This document shows, piece after piece, positions 5,799-10,738 of a stretch of 10,738 nt of DNA (position 1 is its first letter; each line of letters opens with the position of its first letter). The DNA is from an uncultured Clostridia bacterium. Lineage in GTDB: Bacteria > Bacillota > Clostridia > TANB77 > CAG-508. A program made the translations under genes and the position numbers. Where the stretch lies: positions 1 through 10,738 of the forward strand of contig CAKPLV010000017.1 in the NCBI GenBank assembly GCA_934167735.1, read 5' to 3'. Below the pieces are notes generated by a model. It saw nothing but the letters and a program-made list of their open reading frames with translations. It was not told the DNA's origin and made no database searches.

Positions 5799-6731
5799 AT
5801 GGAAAAAAATAAAATAACAATAAACTTATTACTAATAGTAATATCTATATTAGTTGTTGTTGCATGTATTATGGGATATTTATATTTTACAAAAGAAGAT
5901 GTAAAAAAAGAAATGCAAGAAAAAGAAGAAAAGAAACAAAGTTTAGTAATATTCAATGATGAAAACTATCCCAAAGTTGAAGGAATAACTATGTTACAAC
6001 CATTAGTAAATAAATTCAAAGAAACATATACTGGTTCAGAAACAAAAAAAACAATAAACATACAAAATGAAGAACAAGTATATAATAAACTTATTAATGG
6101 TGAAACAGATATGATTATAACAACATATCCATCTGATGAAATGATTCAATCAGCAAAAGATAAAAATATAGAATTAGGAATAACACCTATAGCAAAAGAT
6201 GCATTTGTCTTTTTTGTTAATAAAGATAATACAATCGAAAATTTAACACTAGAACAAATTCAACAAATATATTCAGGAAAAATAAAGAATTGGAGAAATG
6301 TTGAAGGACCTAATATAGAGATAATTGCATATCAATGTCCAACAAATTCATTTACTCAAGCAGGAATGTTAAAATTAGTAATGAAGGACAAAATGATGAC
6401 ACCACCTCAAGATAGTTTGAACAGCAGTAATGGTAATATAGTAGATGTAATATCACAATATGTAAATCAAAACAATTCTATAGCATATTCATATTTATAT
6501 AATGCTAATACAATGTATAAAAATGAAAATATAAAATTTTTATCTATAAATGGAGTTGCTCCTACATATGATAATGTAAAAAATGGTCTATACAATTTAC
6601 AAACAACATATTATGCTGTTGTTAAAAAAGGTGTACAAGAAAATAGTAATGTAAGTAAATTATTAAATGAAATAAAAAATGAAAAAGGTCAAGAAATTGT
6701 TAGGGAGGCAGGATATGTTCAAAACTATTAA
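5799..6731 (+). CDS. Membrane-anchored PstS-like solute-binding protein, 310 aa
   Basis: An extracytoplasmic type 2 periplasmic-binding-protein fold resembling the phosphate-binding PstS family. A hydrophobic segment (8-30) is followed by a charged Lys/Glu linker (31-47) and the binding domain (48-310). The clearest signature is NLTLEQIQQIYSGKIKNW (148-165), which matches the PstS-type LT-x-EQ...IFSGKITNW block. The usual ligand motifs are altered: the GST/GSS near the N terminus appears as EGITMLQPL (61-69), and the SGT region appears as PTNSFTQAGM (181-190). The ligand may therefore not be phosphate. VVAC at 20-23 resembles a lipobox, but hydrophobic residues continue after the Cys, so a membrane anchor is as likely. 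No transporter genes (pstC, pstA, pstB) are adjacent. AAGGGG lies 6-7 bases before ATG 5799, 11 bases after the preceding stop. It is likely in the rnc operon. Confidence 0.82.
   Translation: MEKNKITINLLLIVISILVVVACIMGYLYFTKEDVKKEMQEKEEKKQSLVIFNDENYPKVEGITMLQPLVNKFKETYTGSETKKTINIQNEEQVYNKLINGETDMIITTYPSDEMIQSAKDKNIELGITPIAKDAFVFFVNKDNTIENLTLEQIQQIYSGKIKNWRNVEGPNIEIIAYQCPTNSFTQAGMLKLVMKDKMMTPPQDSLNSSNGNIVDVISQYVNQNNSIAYSYLYNANTMYKNENIKFLSINGVAPTYDNVKNGLYNLQTTYYAVVKKGVQENSNVSKLLNEIKNEKGQEIVREAGYVQNY
6703..6708 (+). promoter_or_regulatory. Ribosome binding site deciding the start at 6715
   Basis: GGGAGG lies 6 bases before ATG 6715, inside the end of the PstS-like gene. An in-frame upstream codon at 6679 would add 12 residues before the membrane segment but has no comparable site. 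Confidence 0.8.
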
Positions 6732-8052
6732 ATCAAAAGTAATAGCTGTTGTTATATTTTCTGTTATATGTATAATTACAACAATATTATTGATAATGTA
6801 TAAAAATATAGATACAAATGACAATTCATTATTTTCAATAAATCAAGATAATAATCAAGAAATTAGTAATGATAAAACAGAATCACTTAATTTAAATGGA
6901 ACATATAATCAAAATGATATTGAATTTGAGCCAAAAGAATATACAACAGATAAAGCTGGAATAAATTATTATCAAATAAGAGGCATGAAAAACAAAACAG
7001 TACAAGAAAAAATAAATAAAGAATTAGAGAACAATGGATTAGGCTTTTATAAAGAATATAGTGATAAAATAGATGAAATAAACTATTTATCAACATATAT
7101 GGAGGAAATTTCTAGTTTTTCAAATACAATTTCAATAAAATGTATACAAGTTGTACATAATAACAATAATGGAAATGCAACAAATAACACTAAATATTTG
7201 AACTTTGATTTATCCACAGGAGATCAGATTTCAATTGATAAATTATTTGTTGAAAATGTTCCAATTGAAAAAATATTAAGAGAAGCAGTTTATAATAGTT
7301 ATATAAAAACACAAGCTGAATTGGAAAAAAATTTAACAAATGATTATATTGTTAAAGATTATAAAAATATTGAAGACGAAGTTTTAAAAACTATTTATTT
7401 ATATGAAGATGGTCAAATAAATGACTTTTGCTTTGATCCAAGAACAATATATGTATATGAAGGAAATTTTGAAATATCAATTGATATGGAAAAATATGCT
7501 GAATATATAGCAATATATAATAGATATGTGACTTCTGAAAGTTTATTTGAAAGAAATGATATTGGATTTAAAAATTTATATACATTATCACTAAGATATA
7601 ATGGACAATATTATTATCAATATTATGATAAACAGAGTAATTATTATATTGATATAAACATAAATTATGTTGATATAAATCCAAATGATTTTGAGAAAAA
7701 ACTGATAGAAGAGAAAATAGAAAAAATAAATGAAGAAATCAATAAAATAAAAACATTAGTTAGTAGAGATTCTAACAAATTTTATATAATGAATTACTAT
7801 ATTGAAATATTAACAGCAAGAGAAAAAAATACAGATGAGTTAGTTACAAAATATTCTGAAAGAGGAAATACATATGAAATGTCTGTTAATGATTTTTACG
7901 AAAATGTAGAATCAACACTAATAAAATATAATAGAAACACTGAAGAAAACAGTGAAAAATTTGTATATAATTTTAATGATATCTTAAAAGAAGAACCTCA
8001 AAACCTAATTGAATACTACATGATTGAAACAGGAGAAAAGATAGTAATTTAA
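6715..8052 (+). CDS. Membrane-anchored protein with DUF3298/RsiV-like domain, 445 aa
   Basis: The function is not established. A basic start and hydrophobic segment (about 9-29) anchor a large outer part. After an Asn/Asp-rich linker (30-68), residues 70-275 resemble the DUF4163/DUF3298 arrangement of RsiV, PdaC and related exported proteins. The key block is YLNFDLSTGDQISIDKLF (161-178), which matches the F-DL-TG-xxI-L-DLF pattern, followed by a helical stretch and an acidic segment ending FDPRTIYVYEGNFEISID (240-257), like the Tyr-rich final strand. The region 285-445 is unassigned, Tyr/Asn/Glu-rich and contains a predicted helix (325-350). No sigma factor lies next to it and the cytoplasmic tail is only about 8 residues, so an RsiV-type anti-sigma role is unlikely. 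The start overlaps the PstS-like gene by 17 bases, so the two are probably co-translated and act together. Confidence 0.78.
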   Translation: MFKTIKSKVIAVVIFSVICIITTILLIMYKNIDTNDNSLFSINQDNNQEISNDKTESLNLNGTYNQNDIEFEPKEYTTDKAGINYYQIRGMKNKTVQEKINKELENNGLGFYKEYSDKIDEINYLSTYMEEISSFSNTISIKCIQVVHNNNNGNATNNTKYLNFDLSTGDQISIDKLFVENVPIEKILREAVYNSYIKTQAELEKNLTNDYIVKDYKNIEDEVLKTIYLYEDGQINDFCFDPRTIYVYEGNFEISIDMEKYAEYIAIYNRYVTSESLFERNDIGFKNLYTLSLRYNGQYYYQYYDKQSNYYIDININYVDINPNDFEKKLIEEKIEKINEEINKIKTLVSRDSNKFYIMNYYIEILTAREKNTDELVTKYSERGNTYEMSVNDFYENVESTLIKYNRNTEENSEKFVYNFNDILKEEPQNLIEYYMIETGEKIVI

Positions 8053-8059
8053 TTTGAAT

Positions 8060-8102
8060 AAAATCACCTATGTTGTAAATAATTGTAATATAGGTGATTT
8101 TT
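8060..8102 (+). terminator. Terminator-like hairpin whose 3' arm holds the yitT ribosome binding site
   Basis: ATCACCTAT (8063-8071) pairs with ATAGGTGAT (8090-8098). Flanking AAA/TTT and inner G-U pairs lengthen the stem, and T-rich sequence follows (8098-8105). It begins 7 bases after the stop codon of the DUF3298-like gene, as expected for an intrinsic terminator. The 3' arm contains AGGTGA, the only good ribosome binding site for the next gene, so folding would also hide it. Confidence 0.78.
8092..8097 (+). promoter_or_regulatory. Ribosome binding site of the YitT-family gene, within a stem
   Basis: AGGTGA is 8 bases upstream of ATG 8106. A GTG at 8094 inside this very element would add four residues but has no upstream site, so it is rejected as the start. 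A later in-frame ATG at 8133 has only a weak AGAAG before it. Confidence 0.7.
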
Positions 8103-8105
8103 ATT

Positions 8106-8951
8106 ATGAATGAAAATAAAATAAAGAAGAAAATGATAGATTGGCTGGGAACAATAGTAGGATCTTTTATAATGGCAATTGGTGTTTCATGTTTTTTACT
8201 CCCAAATCAATTATCATCAGGAGGATTTTCTGGAATTGCAACAATAACATATTATTTGTTTAATATTCCAATGGGAATAATGATATTTTTGCTAAATATT
8301 CCATTATTTTTATTTGCAGGATATAAAATTGGAAAAGATTTTTTTGTAAAATCAATACTTGGAACATTTAGTTTATCATTTTTCATTGATTTATTAGATA
8401 AGCTTGAACCAATTACAACAGACAGATTTTTAGCATGTATATATGGAGGAACAATAATTGGACTTGGTACTGCAATTATTTTAAAAGTTGGTTCTTCAAC
8501 AGGTGGAACAGAATTAATTGGTAATATTATAAAAACATATAATCCACACATATCTATGAGTAAATATTTAATGTTAATAGATATTGTAATTATAATATTA
8601 AACATTTTATTTTTTAAAGAAATTGAAATTGGTTTATATTCTGCAATTGCAATTTACTTATATGGAAAACTAATAGATGTCGTTTTTGAAGGTGTTTATT
8701 ATACAAAATTGCTATTTATAATTTCAGATAAAAATGAAGAAATAGCTAAGAGAATAGTAAGAGATGTTGAAAGAGGTGTTACAGGACTATATGGAAAAGG
8801 AATGTATAGTCATAATGATAGATTAGTGCTAATATGTGCTGCAGCAAGAGGAGATATAATAAAAATAAAAACAATAGCTAAAGAAGTAGATCAAAAATGT
8901 TTTATTGTAGTTGCAAATGCAAGAGAGGTATTAGGAAAAGGATTTAAATAG
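8106..8951 (+). CDS. YitT-family membrane protein (DUF161 plus DUF2179)
   Basis: This belongs to the YitT family, integral membrane proteins of unknown or poorly defined transport role, often in several copies per Bacillota genome. It has 281 residues, normal for the family. About five or six hydrophobic segments occupy residues 12-200. They include the family's first segment with SFIMAIGVSCFLLPNQLSSG (20-39), then GGFSGIATI (39-47) and LGTAIILKVGSSTGGTELIG (120-139). The soluble C-terminal domain (about 202-281) matches DUF2179: it begins LLFIISDKNEEIAKRI and contains RGVTGLYGKGMYS (223-235) and CFIVVANAREVLGKGF (265-280). Start chosen at ATG 8106 as explained for the ribosome binding site. 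It may be cotranscribed with the upstream operon by readthrough or have a promoter in the short gap. It is convergent with the germination operon. Confidence 0.93.
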   Translation: MNENKIKKKMIDWLGTIVGSFIMAIGVSCFLLPNQLSSGGFSGIATITYYLFNIPMGIMIFLLNIPLFLFAGYKIGKDFFVKSILGTFSLSFFIDLLDKLEPITTDRFLACIYGGTIIGLGTAIILKVGSSTGGTELIGNIIKTYNPHISMSKYLMLIDIVIIILNILFFKEIEIGLYSAIAIYLYGKLIDVVFEGVYYTKLLFIISDKNEEIAKRIVRDVERGVTGLYGKGMYSHNDRLVLICAAARGDIIKIKTIAKEVDQKCFIVVANAREVLGKGFK

Positions 8952-8982
8952 AAAAGGGGCTTTTTTTACAGCCCCTTTTCTA
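8949..8982. terminator. Bidirectional terminator between yitT-family gene and gerC
   Basis: TAGAAAAGGGGC (8949-8960) pairs perfectly with GCCCCTTTTCTA (8971-8982). One more T-A pair is possible, around a T-rich loop. The YitT stop codon TAG forms the base of the stem. The hairpin sits two bases from the end of the convergent germination gene, so both operons probably end here. Confidence 0.9.
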
Positions 8983-8984
8983 TA

Positions 8985-10295
8985 TTAAGTTTCAGTTAAA
9001 AGTAAAGTTGAAACAACATTTAAATCAATATCAACATGGAAATTTGCATTTTTAAATTTTTCATTCCAGTTGAAATTATTCCATTCAGAAAGAGTAGAGA
9101 AATTAGTTAAAGCTTTATGAGAAAAATTATCAATATCTGTATTGTATTCTTTAGACATTTTATTTAAATATTCATAAAATTTATTATTCATATATTCTGT
9201 AGCCTTTTCAGAAAACAAATTTAAAATCTCTTCAGATTCATAGTTGGTATCTTTATTTAGAGTTAAAATATCTGCAACAAGATAAAAATTTAAATATATT
9301 TGGGGTACATCATTATCTATTGACACAACTGATTTAGAATCTTTTACAGGAGAGATGCTTAATTCACACTTGGAATCAGAATTATTAATTGGACTATCAA
9401 TTGTAATAATACATGATTTCAAAGAGTTTTGAATTAACAAATGACATATTGTTTCAATAGCTGTTAATTCACCATACATTTTGTCATCTTTAAAAACTGC
9501 TACGCCAAGATTTTCTGTACCGCGATTTCCTCTTATAGTACTTGAACCAGCTACCAAATTTTCAGAATTAGTAATTACATTTTGATCAATAGTAGAATTG
9601 TCTTCATTATTTGATGAATCAGAAGAACTTGAAGAATCTTCAGAACTGCTTGAATCATTTGATTTCTTTTCACGAGATGTTAGATTTAATCCTCCTAAAA
9701 TAGCTGTACTATTACAATGATCACAACTTACAGTATTAAAGAAATTACCAAGTGTTATATCTGGAAAATATCCTGTAAATTTATTTGTAATTGAAAAAGT
9801 TTCATAATATTGTACTGTTAATTTTTCTAAATTCGGCTTTATATTACCAATATAATCATAAGCATCACATTTACTAATAACAATATTTGTTGATGGTCGT
9901 ATTTCTTCATTATTCATTAAAGTATAGATTTCTTCAGAAATTCCTTGTCTAGCAATATCTTCAGAAAAAACGATTAAACTACAATGAGCTAAATTTAATT
10001 CTTTTCCTATATAAGCATTAAGTAAATTAATACAACTTACTATAGAATTAGCTTCATCTGAAACTAATACAATACTATCATCAGCATTACTTGAAGATCC
10101 GTTAGAAGAAAAGATACTACTTTTTGAAAACTGAGCAGAAACCTTAAGTTTGGCATTTTCTCCAACATCAAATCCAATTGCTAAAACATATGCTAAATTA
10201 GTCATTGTATGTGATCTGTAAGTAGCAGAAAAACCATTAATAAAAAAAATTAGTAAAATAAAAAATGATATAATAACAATTAAATTTTTACTCAT
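8985..10295 (-). CDS. Ger(x)C-family spore germination protein, lipobox Cys absent
   Basis: The C subunit of a GerA-type nutrient germinant receptor in the spore inner membrane, facing outward. A hydrophobic N-terminal segment (5-21) is followed by TNLAYVLAIGFDVGENAKLKV (32-52), corresponding to the family's xxLAIVLGIGID region, and later AVFKDDKMYGELT (266-278). The C-terminal third ends with W-NNFNWNEKFKNANFHVDIDLNV (405-426), typical of the last domain. Its 436 residues exceed the usual 370-400 because of a Ser/Asp/Asn-rich insert (212-234). The family lipoprotein signal (LxGC followed by WD) appears as INGFSA (19-24), with Phe22 where Cys is expected, so lipidation seems lost. ATG 10295 overlaps the preceding gene's TGA by four bases and has AGGAAGTGG five bases upstream; the GTG at 10304 is too close to that site. 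Eight cysteines, including CDHC (191-194), are unusual. Confidence 0.88.
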   Translation of the reverse strand: MSKNLIVIISFFILLIFFINGFSATYRSHTMTNLAYVLAIGFDVGENAKLKVSAQFSKSSIFSSNGSSSNADDSIVLVSDEANSIVSCINLLNAYIGKELNLAHCSLIVFSEDIARQGISEEIYTLMNNEEIRPSTNIVISKCDAYDYIGNIKPNLEKLTVQYYETFSITNKFTGYFPDITLGNFFNTVSCDHCNSTAILGGLNLTSREKKSNDSSSSEDSSSSSDSSNNEDNSTIDQNVITNSENLVAGSSTIRGNRGTENLGVAVFKDDKMYGELTAIETICHLLIQNSLKSCIITIDSPINNSDSKCELSISPVKDSKSVVSIDNDVPQIYLNFYLVADILTLNKDTNYESEEILNLFSEKATEYMNNKFYEYLNKMSKEYNTDIDNFSHKALTNFSTLSEWNNFNWNEKFKNANFHVDIDLNVVSTLLLTET

Positions 10296-10738
10296 TCTAA
10301 CCACTTCCTAACAATTTTTTTTATATAAGAAAATAAAAGTATAAAAAAGCTAATAAATATAACTAAAATAAAATAAGCATATTTATATAAGGTGCTTGAT
10401 ATAGTTAAAGACAATGCATAATTTTTAGGAATTGTACTAAATCCATATAATAAAATAGCAAAAATAAAAGTAAGAATATCGCTATGTTTTGCATTGATTA
10501 GTTTTTTTATAATAATGTTACAAAATTTAAAAGTAATCCCTAAATAACTAACAAAAGATATTATCCATATTAAAACAAATAATGAATCCATTTTTCTAAA
10601 AAATGAACCAAATTCTATATATTTAACAGCAGAATAAAGTGGTAATAATTCCTTATTATTTGTTAAACCATGAAACATAAGTTGAATAACACTAACACTT
10701 AATAATAATGAAATATTTGACCATATTATCGAGTGAAT
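10292..10738 (-). CDS. GerAB-type spore germination permease, C-terminal part (5' end beyond window)
   Basis: The reading frame is open to the right edge of the window, so only the last 148 residues are seen, although an internal ATG occurs at 10678. GerAB-type proteins are multi-pass, amino-acid-permease-like subunits of germinant receptors in the spore inner membrane. Visible segments include PLYSAVKYIEFGSFFRKMDSLFVLIWI, which matches the family's conserved block (aromatic-glycine-x-FF-R-x-DSLFV-x-IW). Two more hydrophobic stretches and a basic tail (IKKIVRKWLE) follow. Its TGA overlaps the ATG of the Ger(x)C gene (ATGA), so translation is coupled. The A subunit gene is not in the window and may lie further upstream or elsewhere. 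No promoter for this operon is visible here. Confidence 0.88.
   Translation of the reverse strand: MHSIIWSNISLLLSVSVIQLMFHGLTNNKELLPLYSAVKYIEFGSFFRKMDSLFVLIWIISFVSYLGITFKFCNIIIKKLINAKHSDILTFIFAILLYGFSTIPKNYALSLTISSTLYKYAYFILVIFISFFILLFSYIKKIVRKWLE
10301..10309 (-). promoter_or_regulatory. Ribosome binding site of the Ger(x)C gene inside the permease gene
   Basis: AGGAAGTGG on the minus strand lies five bases before ATG 10295. It includes the GTG at 10304, an alternative start that would leave almost no spacing, so ATG 10295 is preferred. Confidence 0.6.

Noticed and set aside
5799..5870. Lipobox VVAC in the PstS-like protein
   Set aside because: The pattern is permitted, but the hydrophobic stretch continues past the Cys and there is no small residue after it, so a membrane anchor explains it equally well; not called as a lipoprotein.
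6715..8052. RsiV-type anti-sigma factor
   Set aside because: The outer domain is similar, but the cytoplasmic part is only about 8 residues and no sigma-factor gene is adjacent.
8094..8105. GTG 8094 as the YitT start
   Set aside because: It lies inside the AGGTGA binding site and the hairpin arm, with no other site upstream.
1..10738. CRISPR array, tRNA, rRNA or known riboswitch
   Set aside because: No regularly spaced repeats, cloverleaf or familiar riboswitch core was seen; the gaps are short and explained by promoters and terminators.

Overview
The window is very A+T-rich, uses AGA for most arginines, and has strong AGGAGG-type ribosome binding sites and TTGACA/TATAAT-type promoters. With spore-germination genes at the right end and a plsX-acpP-rnc core, this points to an endospore-forming low-GC Bacillota, most likely a Clostridia member. 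I cannot name the species. The window is almost fully coding; the longest gene-free gap is about 140 bases.

Layout, left to right. Bases 1-34 look like the outer end of an IS3-family insertion sequence whose body lies left of the window. A consensus promoter then drives a lone, unrecognised, charged coiled-coil protein (142-1422) closed by a terminator. plsX (1548-2573) and acpP (2713-2952), each with its own promoter, serve acyl-chain handling for phospholipid synthesis. A membrane-anchored WG-repeat protein (2986-3927, minus strand) lies convergent to acpP and divergent from rnc, interrupting the usual acpP-rnc order.

A tightly packed plus-strand operon follows: rnc (RNase III), an Elp3-like radical SAM protein, a membrane-anchored PstS-like binding protein, and a membrane-anchored protein resembling the DUF3298/RsiV group (4050-8052). 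The first two are the usual pair in clostridia. The last two are an orphan extracytoplasmic pair with no ABC transporter genes beside them. Their genes overlap by 17 bases. A hairpin resembling an intrinsic terminator follows, and its 3' arm contains the Shine-Dalgarno sequence of the next gene, a YitT-family membrane protein (8106-8951).

The right end is a minus-strand germination operon: the C-terminal part of a GerAB-type permease (running off the window) overlapping by four bases with a Ger(x)C-type protein (8985-10295). The latter lacks the lipobox cysteine normal for its family and carries a Ser/Asp/Asn-rich insert.

Themes: housekeeping lipid and RNA metabolism mixed with several single-pass exported proteins (WG, PstS-like, DUF3298-like, GerC). 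The points most worth checking are the hairpin-sequestered yitT start, the PstS-like/DUF3298-like pair, the missing GerC lipobox and the IS end beside the first promoter. No CRISPR array, tRNA, rRNA or complete mobile element was found.
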